Assembly (NCBI RefSeq): GCF_000494755.1
Contig: NC_022657.1
Coordinates: 2,084,001 to 2,148,000 of the forward strand
Length of the DNA: 64,000 bases
Source of the DNA: Amorphoplanes friuliensis DSM 7358
GTDB lineage: Bacteria; Actinomycetota; Actinomycetes; Mycobacteriales; Micromonosporaceae
Reading direction: 5' to 3'
Part shown: positions 54,453 to 62,887 of the stretch, piece after piece
How the letters are laid out: each line of letters opens with the position of its first letter
Position numbering within the stretch: position 1 is the stretch's first letter
Position numbers and translations under genes: made by a program
Notes under the pieces: model-generated
What the model saw: the letters and a program-made list of their open reading frames with translations, nothing else
Database searches by the model: none
Told to the model about the DNA's origin: nothing

Positions 54453-55199
54453 GTGGACACCGCATCGACGCGTACCCCCCGACCGCCTGTCACCGTGCGT
54501 ACCGCCGCCGTCTGGGCCGTGCTGCGGCGCGAGCTCGAACGCAGTGCCGGACGCTCGCTGACCGTGCTCGACGTCGGCGGTGGGACGGGAGGCTTCGCCG
54601 TGCCGCTGGCCGAGGCCGGGCACACCGTGACGGTCGTGGACGCCAGCCCCGACGCCCTCGCCGCCCTGACCCGCCGGGCCGCCGACGCGGGAGTCGCCGA
54701 CCGGGTCCACGCGGTCCAGGGCGACGGTGACGCGCTCGCCGGACTGGTCGAGCCGGCCACCGCCGACCTCATCCTGTGCCACTCCGTGCTCGAGGTCGTC
54801 GACGACCCGGCCGGGGTCGTCGCCGCCATCGGTGCGGCGCTGCGCCCCGGCGGTGCGGTCAGCCTGCTCGTCGCCGGGCGGGCCGCGGCCGTGCTGGGCC
54901 GGGCGATCAACGGCCACCTCGGCGCGGCGACGGCGCTGCTCGACGACACGGACGGCCGCGCCGGCACACGCGACACCCTGCGACGGCGTTACGACGCGGA
55001 GACCGCGTCGGCGCTGCTCGGCTCGGCGGGCCTCACCGTCGAGGAGATCCACGGGGTACGCGTCCTCGCCGACCTCGTCCCGGCCGCGGTCGTGGAGGCC
55101 GACCAGCAGGCGATGCTGGACCTCGAACTGGCCCTCGCGGCGCGCCCGCCGTTCCGCGACATCGCCTCCCAGCTGCACCTCTTCGCGCGGCGCCCATGA
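54453..55199 (+). CDS. Class I SAM-dependent methyltransferase
   Basis: 248 aa. The SAM-binding motif I is TVLDVGGGTGGFAVPLAEAG (residues ~37-56), motif II acid in TVTVVDASPDAL, and motif IV ATADLILCHSVLEVVDDPAG. ALRPGGAVSLLVAG is motif V/VI. The C-terminal half (ATALLDDTDGRAGTRDTLRRRYD, LHGVRVLADLV-like) resembles the SmtA/tRNA U34-methyltransferase-like group, but the substrate is unknown. The GTG at 54453 has TACGCT 6 nt upstream (leaderless). The stop overlaps the next gene's ATG (ATGA), making a coupled pair with a phosphoesterase. Confidence 0.88.
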   Translation: MDTASTRTPRPPVTVRTAAVWAVLRRELERSAGRSLTVLDVGGGTGGFAVPLAEAGHTVTVVDASPDALAALTRRAADAGVADRVHAVQGDGDALAGLVEPATADLILCHSVLEVVDDPAGVVAAIGAALRPGGAVSLLVAGRAAAVLGRAINGHLGAATALLDDTDGRAGTRDTLRRRYDAETASALLGSAGLTVEEIHGVRVLADLVPAAVVEADQQAMLDLELALAARPPFRDIASQLHLFARRP

Positions 55200-56338
55200 C
55201 CGATCAGCTGCCGGCCGAGGCGTTCGGGACGGTTCTGCCCGCGTACGGGGAGGGCAGTCTCGCCGATCTGATGCCCAGCGTCTCCGCCCTGCTCGGGGTG
55301 CCGGGGACCACTGACGTGCTCGGGCTCGGTGCGCAGCTGGAAGGTGTCGACCGGATCGCGGTGCTGCTCGTCGACGGGCTCGGCAGCTACCAGATTCCGG
55401 TCGCTGCGGCGTACGCGCCGATTTTGCAGGAGCTCCCGGGCCGGGAGCTGACCGCGGGTTTTCCGTCCACGACCCCGGTCAGCCTGGTCACGCTCGGCAC
55501 GGGTGCGCTGCCCGGGGCGCACGGGGTCCTGGGTTTCACCCTGCGCAAGCCGGACGGCGGCATCCTCAACCACATCAAGTGGGGAAGCGACCCCGACCCG
55601 GCGCAGTGGCAGCCGGTGCCGACGCGCTTCGAACAGGCGATGGCCGCCGGCGTGCACGTCACGCAGGTGACCCGGCCGGAGTTCGAGGGCACCGGCCTGA
55701 CCGTGGCGGCGAACCGCGGCGCCACCTTCGCCGGTGGGGCCGACCCGCAGGCGCTGTCGGCGGGCATGCTCGCCGCCCTGTCCCGCCCGGGTCTCGTTTA
55801 TGGCTATCACCCCGATCTCGACCACCACGGGCACGCCTCGGGTGTCGACTCGGAGCCCTGGCGTGCGGCCGCGGCGGAGGTCGGCGAGCTGGTGTCACGG
55901 CTGGTCGACGGACTCCCGCCGAATGCCGCGCTGCTGGTCACGGCCGACCACGGACAGCTCAACGTGCCCCTCGAAGGCCGCATCGACCTGTCCGCCGACC
56001 CCCGGCTCGCCGCCGGCCTCACCGCCGTCGCGGGTGAACCCCGGGTCCGCTACCTGTACGTCGAGGACGGGGCACTCGATGACGTCGTCGCCGCGTGGCG
56101 AGAGGTCCTCGGGGACGCCGCCTGGGTGCTCACCCGCGAGGAAGCCATCGCCTCGGGCCTCTACGGGCCGGTGCCTCCGGCCCACCTGAGCCGCCTCGGC
56201 GACGTCGTGGTGATCTGCCAGGGGCGCACCGTGGTGCTCGCCGGTGGCTGGGAACCGCCCGCGGTGGGGCAGCTGATCGCGTACCACGGGTCGGTGACGG
56301 CGGCCGAGATGACGATCCCGCTGCTGGTCGCCCGCTGA
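55196..56338 (+). CDS. Alkaline phosphatase superfamily protein (nucleotide pyrophosphatase/phosphodiesterase type)
   Basis: 380 aa, no signal peptide. The metal-site segments of type I phosphodiesterases are visible: AVLLVDGLGSYQ (first Asp), FPSTTPVSLVTLGTGALPGAHGVLGF with the nucleophile Thr/Ser, GYHPDLDHHGHASGVDSEPW (Asp and His ligands) and LLVTADHGQLNVP. A zinc-dependent phosphodiesterase or pyrophosphatase on an unknown nucleotide or lipid is expected. The ATG at 55196 overlaps the methyltransferase stop. It is followed 30 bp later by dinB, which appears to have its own leaderless promoter. Confidence 0.87.
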   Translation: MTDQLPAEAFGTVLPAYGEGSLADLMPSVSALLGVPGTTDVLGLGAQLEGVDRIAVLLVDGLGSYQIPVAAAYAPILQELPGRELTAGFPSTTPVSLVTLGTGALPGAHGVLGFTLRKPDGGILNHIKWGSDPDPAQWQPVPTRFEQAMAAGVHVTQVTRPEFEGTGLTVAANRGATFAGGADPQALSAGMLAALSRPGLVYGYHPDLDHHGHASGVDSEPWRAAAAEVGELVSRLVDGLPPNAALLVTADHGQLNVPLEGRIDLSADPRLAAGLTAVAGEPRVRYLYVEDGALDDVVAAWREVLGDAAWVLTREEAIASGLYGPVPPAHLSRLGDVVVICQGRTVVLAGGWEPPAVGQLIAYHGSVTAAEMTIPLLVAR

Positions 56339-56368
56339 CTTGTCGTACCCCGCGGATAGCGTGCTGGT

Positions 56369-57664
56369 GTGGGACGAAGTCAGGCTATCGGCCGGGGACG
56401 TGATCCGCGGTTCGGGCCGGAGGCCGACGACGCGGGGTGCACGATCCTGCACGTCGACATGGACGCGTTTTTTGCCGCCGTCGAGGTCCGCCGCCGCCCC
56501 GAGCTGCGCGGCAAGCCCGTGGTTGTCGGCGGCGCCGGCCCCCGCGGTGTGGTCAGCTCCGCCAGTTACGAGGCCCGGAGATACGGCATCCGCAGCGCGA
56601 TGCCCGGGATGCGCGCCCGGGCGCTGTGCCCGCACGCGATCTTCCTGCCGCCCGACTTCAGCGAATACACGGCGGCCTCCCGCGCCGTCATGCAGATCTT
56701 CCGGGACGTGACCCCGCTGGTCGAGCCGCTCTCGCTCGACGAGGCCTTCCTCGACGTGGCCGGCGCCCAGCGACTGCTCGGCCGCCCCGCGGTGATCGCC
56801 CGCGACATCCGCGCCCGGGTCGCCGAGGAGCAGCGGCTGACCTGCTCGGTCGGTGTCGCGCCGAGCAAGTTCGTGGCCAAGCTCGGCTCCACCCGCGCCA
56901 AACCCGACGGGGTCATCGTCGTCCCGGCCGGCCAGGTGCTCGACTTCCTGCACCCCCTGCCGGTCGACGCGCTCTGGGGTGTGGGGGAGAAGGCCGCCGA
57001 GACGCTGCACCGGCTCGGCCTGATGACGGTCGGCGACCTGGCCGCGGCGCCGCTGGGCATGCTGCGCGGCGCGCTCGGCGAGGCGTCCTCCGCCCACCTG
57101 CACGAGCTCGCCTGGGGCCGCGACCCCCGCCGGGTCGTCTCCGAGCACCAGGAGAAGTCGGTCGGCGCCGAGATGACCTACGACATCGACGTCACCGACC
57201 CCGCCGTGATCCGCCGCAGCCTGCTCGCGCTGGCCGACAAGGTCGGAGCCCGCCTGCGCGCCGCGGGCCACGTCGGCCGCACCGTCACCATCAAGATCCG
57301 CATGGCGGACTTCCGCACGGTCAACCGGTCCCGCAAGATGCCGACAGCCACCGATGTGGCACGGGAGATTTTCGAGACCTCCTGGGCCCTGTTCAAAGCC
57401 CTCGCCCCGGGCGAGTCGATCCGCCTCGTCGGCGTCCGGGTCGAAGGACTCGCCTCCGCGGCGACCACATCACGCCAGCTCACCCTGGGCGAACCGGAAC
57501 GCGGCTGGCGCGAGGCCGAGGCCGCCGCGGACGCCGTTTCGGCCCGGTTCGGTCGCTCCATCGTCGGACCGGCCAGTCTTTTGGGACAAACCGATCTCCG
57601 CAGAACCGAAAATCACCCGCACTCGACGGTCGTCCCGCTTTCCGACCCGCCGACGCCCTCGTAG
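56369..57664 (+). CDS. dinB: DNA polymerase IV (Y family)
   Basis: 431 aa. Catalytic acidic residues are intact: ILHVDMDAFFAAVE (Asp30) and SLDEAFLDV (Asp124, Glu125), in contrast to ImuB at 45028. The steric-gate Phe follows the first motif. Fingers/palm (SSASYEARRYGIRSAMP), helix-hairpin-helix (ALWGVGEKAAETLHRLGLMTVGDLA) and little finger (HQEKSVGAEMTYDIDV) are all present. LLGQTDLR near the C-terminus may be the clamp-binding motif. The GTG at 56369 has TAGCGT 6 nt upstream; no GAAC-N4-GTTC SOS box lies close by, so it may not be LexA-controlled. Confidence 0.94.
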   Translation: MGRSQAIGRGRDPRFGPEADDAGCTILHVDMDAFFAAVEVRRRPELRGKPVVVGGAGPRGVVSSASYEARRYGIRSAMPGMRARALCPHAIFLPPDFSEYTAASRAVMQIFRDVTPLVEPLSLDEAFLDVAGAQRLLGRPAVIARDIRARVAEEQRLTCSVGVAPSKFVAKLGSTRAKPDGVIVVPAGQVLDFLHPLPVDALWGVGEKAAETLHRLGLMTVGDLAAAPLGMLRGALGEASSAHLHELAWGRDPRRVVSEHQEKSVGAEMTYDIDVTDPAVIRRSLLALADKVGARLRAAGHVGRTVTIKIRMADFRTVNRSRKMPTATDVAREIFETSWALFKALAPGESIRLVGVRVEGLASAATTSRQLTLGEPERGWREAEAAADAVSARFGRSIVGPASLLGQTDLRRTENHPHSTVVPLSDPPTPS

Positions 57665-57756
57665 ACTTGCGCCAAGGCAGCCAGTCGGCTGTCTCGCACC
57701 ATCGGCCCGCCTGCACCACCGCCGGGGGGCCGGACATGCGCCCGGGGAGGAATGCC

Positions 57757-58143
57757 GTGCCGCTCTCGGAGCACGAGCAGCGGCTGTTCGACCAGATCGA
57801 GCAGTCGCTTGCCGAGGACCCCAAATTCGCCTCGGCTGTGCGGGCCAGCGACCCGCGTTTCCACGCCCGGCGCCGACTCGTCGTCGCCGCGTTCGTGATC
57901 GTCGCTGGACTCGCCTTGGTTGTCTACGGCACGGTGAGCAGCAATACGCCGCTCGGCGTGGCCGGCTTCGTGGTCATGCTGGCCTCGGCCGCGTTCGCGA
58001 TGCAAAGCCGCCGGAAAGGGCAGGCACCCGACCTGCACGCCGTCGGCGGCACCGCGACCCGCCGCACCCGCACAACCCGCAAAGCCGGCTTCATCGACCG
58101 CCTCGAGGACCGCTGGCGTCAGCGCCCCGAAGGCCATCGCTGA
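57757..58143 (+). CDS. DUF3040 domain-containing membrane protein
   Basis: 128 aa. The family start PLSEHEQRLFDQIEQSLAEDPKFASAVRASDPRFHARRR is followed by two membrane helices (~45-62 and 68-83) and a basic tail. Members of this actinobacterial family are often encoded near the division and cell-wall gene cluster, which fits the presumed proximity of that cluster here. GTG 57757 has GGAGG 7 nt upstream and gives the exact family start; an in-frame ATG at 57736 is less likely. Function unknown. Two hairpins follow the gene. Confidence 0.88.
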   Translation: MPLSEHEQRLFDQIEQSLAEDPKFASAVRASDPRFHARRRLVVAAFVIVAGLALVVYGTVSSNTPLGVAGFVVMLASAAFAMQSRRKGQAPDLHAVGGTATRRTRTTRKAGFIDRLEDRWRQRPEGHR

Positions 58144-58197
58144 ACCCGTACAACCAGCGGCAACCCATGGCGGCCACCCGGCCGCCATCGCCGTATC

Positions 58198-58261
58198 TTC
58201 AGGCTCGCCCCCGCCGACGAGCCTGAAAACACCTGAGCGGCGTCCCTGGGGGGACGCCGCT
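58198..58261 (+). terminator. Two tandem hairpins after the DUF3040 gene
   Basis: Perfect 10-bp stem TTCAGGCTCG/CGAGCCTGAA (58198-58227, 10-nt loop), then perfect 11-bp stem AGCGGCGTCCC/GGGACGCCGCT (58236-58261, loop 58247-58250 plus flank). Neither is followed by a T-run on the plus strand. Confidence 0.6.
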
Positions 58262-58635
58262 GATTGCTACGCCCGCTGCGCTCGCCGACGGCTTGTCCGG
58301 GGCTCGACCGCATGCCGGCCTTTGCGCGGTGACGGTCTTGGGTCGGCGATCGGCATACTGAATGCGCAGCCCGGCCCGGTGCCGTCCGCCCTCACACTGC
58401 GCGAGCAACCTGCTGCCTTGCCATGTGGGGTGGCGTGACCCCTGCGCTGCGGGGCTGACCGCGCTGCCCGGCTGATCGCCGGGCCTGGTCCGCCGTTACG
58501 GCCTTGCCAGTCCGGTTGCCTGGCTTAATGCGCGAGATGGCCCGCGTGACTCACCTGGTGACCGCGGCCTGTCCGTTGGCTGGTCTGATCGGTCTCCGGC
58601 ACGGCCGGTGCTTCTGATGCGGTAGGCCCGGATAA
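58262..58635. other. Intergenic region, no gene seen
   Basis: No open frame with a recognisable product, no RNA gene signature and no clear promoter. The sequence is somewhat degenerate and may be decayed. Confidence 0.5.
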
Positions 58636-58761
58636 GCCCGTTTTCCTTGAAGTTGGGCCTTCGGCGGGCTTGGGTGAGCCCGTTTTCCTTGAAGTTGGGC
58701 TCTCGGCGGGCTTGGGTGAGCCCGTTTTCCTTGAAGTTGGGCCTTCAATAGGCCTGTTAGT
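58636..58761. repeat. Three 42-bp tandem repeats sharing the core of the 3.2-3.7 kb repeats
   Basis: GCCCGTTTTCCTTGAAGTTG followed by GGC starts at 58636, 58678 and 58720, a period of 42 bp. The core TTCCTTGAAGTTGGGC is identical to that of the second palindrome in the 116-bp repeats at 3181-3721, but the left arm is altered (GTTTTC for GACTTC), so the hairpin is weaker. The spacer words TTCGGCGGGCTTGGGTGA and TCTCGGCGGGCTTGGGTGA are near-identical. Confidence 0.88.
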
Positions 58762-59120
58762 CGAGAAGGCATCAGCCGACGCTGGCCCCTGCATGATCAG
58801 CGCTGCTGTTCGTCACTGATTCTGCCCGAAGCGGCCGTTCGGCCCGGCCGAGCCACCCAAGCCGAGTCACCCCGACCGAGCCGCCCCAGCCGAGCCGCCC
58901 AGCTGCGCCGAGTCGCCCCAGCCCAACCGGTCGAGCCACCCTTGGTTGAGTCCAGCGGCCGAGAGCTGCCGCGTTCGGAGCTTGTCCCGGGTGTGAAGCC
59001 AGCAGGGCCTTACCGCCCAAGACGGCGTCTACAGGCCAGGCCAGCGGACAGAGCGGTGGAGCCAGCAAAGAGAACGCCGCCCGGGTGGACCGAGGTCCAG
59101 CCGGGCGGCAGTGTGGAGCG
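58762..59120. other. Intergenic region with CCGAGCC-type low-complexity sequence
   Basis: From about 58848 to 58940 the words CCGAGCCRCCC/CCGAGTCRCCCC repeat imperfectly. The rest shows no supported gene. The minus-strand transglutaminase-like gene ends at 59121; AACGCCGCCCGGGTGGA at 59070-59110 can form a GC-rich hairpin (GCCGCCCGG with CCGGGCGGC at 59071-59107) that could end the minus-strand operon. Confidence 0.45.
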
Positions 59121-61583
59121 TCAGCGTGCGCGGCTAGCCAGCAGGCGGCGGGGGCTGAAGCGGACCAGGACGTCGCGCCCGCGGCTGAAGAAGCCCATTC
59201 CGCGGGCCGACACGTCGCCGACGCTCAGGCGCCAGCGCATCAGCACGGACGGGGGGAGCAGGACCGCTGCGAGGCGGGTGCGTTTGGTGGCGGTTTTGGC
59301 CAGGCCCTTGCGGACCTGGTTCAGGGCCGCTGTGAGCTCACCGCCCTGCAGCGGCTGGCGGGCGTACCGGGCGCGTTCTTCGGCGCGGCCCAGCAGGGTC
59401 GCCGAGTCGGCTGGGGGGCCGGCCAGGTCGGCCTCGCGGACCAGCCGCTGCGCGGTGTGGCGCGGCGTTTCGGTCGGGTCCACCGGTACGCGGTAGTCGA
59501 CCATCGTGTCGACCAGTTCGTCCCAGGCCGCGTGGGCGTCCTCGCGGGCCTGGACCGCCTCCGTGGTCACCACGACTTCGCGACTGCCCGGTGGTGCGGG
59601 ACCGGTCGCGACGGTTGCCGTTTTGGGGATCGTTGCTGCGTGGCGGCGCTTGCGGACCATCAGGCGGCGTAGCGCGGGGATCGTGAGCAGCGCCAGGAGC
59701 AGCGCGATCAGGGCCACGGTCAGCAGGGTGGTCGTCGAGATGCCCGCGTCGGACGAGGCGCCCGGGGCGTCGAGGGCGCCGTCGTTGAGGTCCCGGTCGG
59801 GACGGTCGGCCGCGCCGGGGGCGGCTGAGGCGTCGGCGCCCGGGGCCAGGGAGGCCGTGGAGGTGGGCGACGGGGTTTCGACGGCGTCGGTGTCGGTGGC
59901 CCATGCGGACCGGGTCGAGCCGACCACGGACGCTGCCGGGGTGGCGTCGAAGGGGACCCAGCCGAAGCCGTCCAGGTAGACCTCGGTCCACGCGTGGGCG
60001 TTGCGGTTGGTCAGCACGTACGCGTTGCCGTCGCGGGTGCTGCCGCGGGTGAAGCCGAAGGCGACCCGGGCCGGGATGCCGGCTTCGCGGACCATCCAGG
60101 CCATCGCTGCCGCGTACTGCTGGCAGTAGCCGGCCTTGCTGTCCAGGAACGACGAGATCGCAGAGGCGCCGGCGGCCGGGTCGACGGTTGCCAGGCTGTA
60201 CGAGAAGCCGTTGTCGCGGGAGAAGTAGCGGTAGATCGCCGACACCTTGTCGTACTCGGTGTTGGAGTTCTTGGTCAGGTTGGCGACCAGGGTCTTGACC
60301 TTGGGGTCGTCCGGGACCGCCGTGAACTGGGTGCGCAGCGGGTTGTCGCGGGGGAGGGCCTCGGCGGTCCGCAGCTCGGCCGGTGTGAACTTGGCCCGCA
60401 CGTAGTCGAACGAGTACTTCTTGCCCTTGGTGGTCGTCCGGTTCGAGAAGACGACCTGGGTGTTCGGGTCGAACGACCAGGCGCCGTCGAGGCCGTCCGT
60501 GTCGATGACCGACGAGTACACCGGGGCGAGGGTCTGGCCGAAGTCCTCGGTGATCTCGACCTCGGCGCGGTACTGCTGGTAGTTCGCGCGGCCGGAGGTG
60601 TTGTTCTGCCGGGGGTCGTCGAGGCCGCGGGAGATCGGCCGGCCGGTCGGCGTGCGGTTGGTGACCGCCTCGGCCGTGATCACGTCGGCGACGCCGAAGC
60701 GCAGGTAGAACGGGTCGGGTTCGTTCGTGGTGACCCGGACGTAGTTGGTGGTCTGCGTCTGGTTGAGCTGGCCGCTCAGCGACGCGAACAGGTTGATGCG
60801 GCCGGTGCCGCCCGAGCCGTTGCCGGTGCCGTTGCCCGTGCCGACCTGGGTCAGGGAGTTGAGCAGGCCGGTGTTGAGGCCCGGCACGGCCAGCGGGAGC
60901 AGTACGGCGACCGCAACACCGATCACGGCGAGCCGGCGTCCGGCGGCGGCCAGCGGTGACGGCTCCCAGACGTCCACGTCGCGGCCGTCGCCGGTGAAGC
61001 GGCGGCCGAAGCGGCGCACCCGGTCGACGTTGTCAGCGACCAGCAGCCAGAGGAAACCGGTCGCGCCGACGATGAACGGGAGCACCGGCACGCTGTCGAC
61101 GTAGACGGCGACCGGGACCGAGTAGATCGCCAGCATCGGCAGACCGGCCAGGGCCGGCTTGCGGGCCACCACGGTGAGCAGGTCGACCGCGATGGCGACC
61201 GTGCCGATGCCCAGCACGGCGATGAAGAGCAGACCACTGCGGTCCGGCACCGGTACGCCGTACGAGCGGGTGTCGTTCCCGGCGTCGGTGAAGAGCTGCC
61301 CGAAGTGGTTGAACGTGGCCGGTGAGGGCAGCAGTGACAACAACTCGTCGCCGCTGGGGAACATCCAGGTCAGGGTCAGCAGCAGCACCGACACCATCGA
61401 CAGGGCCTGGGCCCAGGTCGGGAACCGCAGTGTCCGGGCGAGCACCGCTGCGCCGGCGATGAGGCCGACCGCGAGGATGCACTCCAGCAACCACGTCCAG
61501 CTGTCGAAGATCGCCTTCAGCGGTGCCGCCGCCAGGAGGGTCGCGGCTGCTGCCACGAGCCCCAGTCGTCGTCGCCCGGTCAC
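59121..61583 (-). CDS. TgpA-like membrane transglutaminase-domain protein
   Basis: 820 aa. Six to seven N-terminal membrane helices (to ~235), an exported region with a transglutaminase core (~430-550) containing Cys487 (KAGYCQQYAAAMAW), His530 (NRNAHAWTEVY) and Asp546 (GWVPFDATP), a Ser/Ala/Pro/Asp-rich linker, one more helix at ~625-645, and a cytoplasmic DUF4129-like tail (PTETPRHTAQRLVREA, QPLQGGELTAALNQVR). All three catalytic residues are kept, so protease or transpeptidase chemistry outside the membrane is possible. The GTG start lies 13 bp after the DUF58 gene; moxR-DUF58-tgpA form one minus-strand operon. Confidence 0.9.
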   Translation of the reverse strand: MTGRRRLGLVAAAATLLAAAPLKAIFDSWTWLLECILAVGLIAGAAVLARTLRFPTWAQALSMVSVLLLTLTWMFPSGDELLSLLPSPATFNHFGQLFTDAGNDTRSYGVPVPDRSGLLFIAVLGIGTVAIAVDLLTVVARKPALAGLPMLAIYSVPVAVYVDSVPVLPFIVGATGFLWLLVADNVDRVRRFGRRFTGDGRDVDVWEPSPLAAAGRRLAVIGVAVAVLLPLAVPGLNTGLLNSLTQVGTGNGTGNGSGGTGRINLFASLSGQLNQTQTTNYVRVTTNEPDPFYLRFGVADVITAEAVTNRTPTGRPISRGLDDPRQNNTSGRANYQQYRAEVEITEDFGQTLAPVYSSVIDTDGLDGAWSFDPNTQVVFSNRTTTKGKKYSFDYVRAKFTPAELRTAEALPRDNPLRTQFTAVPDDPKVKTLVANLTKNSNTEYDKVSAIYRYFSRDNGFSYSLATVDPAAGASAISSFLDSKAGYCQQYAAAMAWMVREAGIPARVAFGFTRGSTRDGNAYVLTNRNAHAWTEVYLDGFGWVPFDATPAASVVGSTRSAWATDTDAVETPSPTSTASLAPGADASAAPGAADRPDRDLNDGALDAPGASSDAGISTTTLLTVALIALLLALLTIPALRRLMVRKRRHAATIPKTATVATGPAPPGSREVVVTTEAVQAREDAHAAWDELVDTMVDYRVPVDPTETPRHTAQRLVREADLAGPPADSATLLGRAEERARYARQPLQGGELTAALNQVRKGLAKTATKRTRLAAVLLPPSVLMRWRLSVGDVSARGMGFFSRGRDVLVRFSPRRLLASRAR

Positions 61584-61596
61584 TGCAGCACTCCCG

Positions 61597-62886
61597 TCAT
61601 CGTCCTACTGTCTCCGCCATCGCCGCGCGGTACGCGAAGCCCTGCGACCCGCGGCCCGCCGCCGGCCACAGCGCGGCGAGGGAATCGCCGTGCGCGACCG
61701 GCACCGATCGCCAGCCGCTGCGGACCAGCGCCAGGGCCGTGGAGCCGTGGAGCCGGTCGGCCTCGGTGCGGTCCGGCGGCAGCATGTTCACCCAGGTGGA
61801 GCTGTCGATCGCGAACCCGATGCAGGTCGCGCCGTTGCCCCGCAGCCCGGTCAGCACCTCGGCCTCGGCGACACTGAGCGTGCCGAAGAGCCCGATCACC
61901 AGACCGCCGTCGGAGCGTCGCCGCACCTGTTCGACCAGCACCGACACGTCGCCGGCCGCGCTGAGCTTCACGTCCGCCAGCGTGTCCAGGATCGCGCCCT
62001 CGCCGCCGATCTCGGTGGCATCCACGTCGATGCCCGTCCCCGTGACCAGCCGCAGCTTGTAACCGGACTGGCGCAGGTGCACCGCGATGCTCGCGGCCGC
62101 CGACACCGCCCACTCGAAGCTGGCCGTCGGTCCCTCACCCCGGTGCGCGTCCAGCCGGGTGTCGAGAACCACCGTGGCCCGGCTCTCCCAGGGCTGCTCC
62201 TCGCGGCGGACCATGAGCTCACCGGTACGCGCGGTGGAGCGCCAGTGCACCCGCCGCAAGTCGTCGCCACGACGGTACTCGCGAGTCGCGGCATCGTCCT
62301 CCCCGTGCACGGCCACCGACCGGGCGCGGCTGTCGCCCGTACCGGCGTATTCACCGGCGAGGCGCACCGCCGGCAGCGGGACGACCTGCGGGATGACCGT
62401 CAGCCGGTCGACGCTCGGGAACGAGCGGGTGAGCTCGCACAGGCCGAACGGGTCGGTGAGGCGGATCACCAGCGGGCCGACCGGGTACCGGCCGCGCACG
62501 TCGGCGCGGACGGTGTAGGCCACCGAGCTCGCCTGGTGCGCCCCGAGCCGCTCGAGCACGACCCGCGGGCGGCTGCCCAGGGCGTACGGGAGACGGTCCT
62601 CGAGGAGCAGCGTGCCGGTGGGGAGCCGCGACATGTTCTGCAGGCGCAGGATGACCCGCGCGCTGGAACCGACCGGCGCGCGGCCGGGCTCCAGCGAGCG
62701 GGTGCACGCCAGCTTGTACCGGCTGCGCCCGACGTACGCCGCGGCCAGCAGCGGCAGGGCCGCCAGCAGGATCGCGACGCGCAGCAGGTCCTTCTCGCCC
62801 AGCACGATGGCGGAGATCCCGGCCGCCGCGGCCGCCGCCAGGAACGAGCGGCCGCGGGTGGTCATTCCCCGCATAGCCTCCCGCAT
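61597..62886 (-). CDS. DUF58 domain-containing protein
   Basis: 429 aa. Two N-terminal membrane helices (~15-55), then a beta-rich region (RVILRLQNMSRLPTGTLLLEDRLP, VRADVRGRYPVGPLVIRLTDPFGL) and the DUF58/vWA-like block with EYRRGDDLRRVHWRSTARTGELMVRREEQP, the family hallmark, followed by TVVLDTR. It is the constant partner of MoxR AAA ATPases, thought to be a chaperone client or adaptor. I chose the ATG at 62886, one base after the moxR stop; an open frame extends to 62925 inside moxR. Function in cell-envelope assembly is presumed from context only. Confidence 0.88.
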   Translation of the reverse strand: MREAMRGMTTRGRSFLAAAAAAGISAIVLGEKDLLRVAILLAALPLLAAAYVGRSRYKLACTRSLEPGRAPVGSSARVILRLQNMSRLPTGTLLLEDRLPYALGSRPRVVLERLGAHQASSVAYTVRADVRGRYPVGPLVIRLTDPFGLCELTRSFPSVDRLTVIPQVVPLPAVRLAGEYAGTGDSRARSVAVHGEDDAATREYRRGDDLRRVHWRSTARTGELMVRREEQPWESRATVVLDTRLDAHRGEGPTASFEWAVSAAASIAVHLRQSGYKLRLVTGTGIDVDATEIGGEGAILDTLADVKLSAAGDVSVLVEQVRRRSDGGLVIGLFGTLSVAEAEVLTGLRGNGATCIGFAIDSSTWVNMLPPDRTEADRLHGSTALALVRSGWRSVPVAHGDSLAALWPAAGRGSQGFAYRAAMAETVGR

Positions 62887-62887
62887 G

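Noticed and set aside
51091..54465. A 1124-codon open frame antisense to the subtilase, and a similar 641-codon one antisense to sdhA (27227-29152)
   Set aside because: Both are GC-driven shadow frames without recognisable domains, opposite genes with intact catalytic motifs.
58850..58940. Proline-rich coding sequence from the CCGAGCC repeats
   Set aside because: No start with a ribosome site and no conserved product; looks like low-complexity intergenic DNA.
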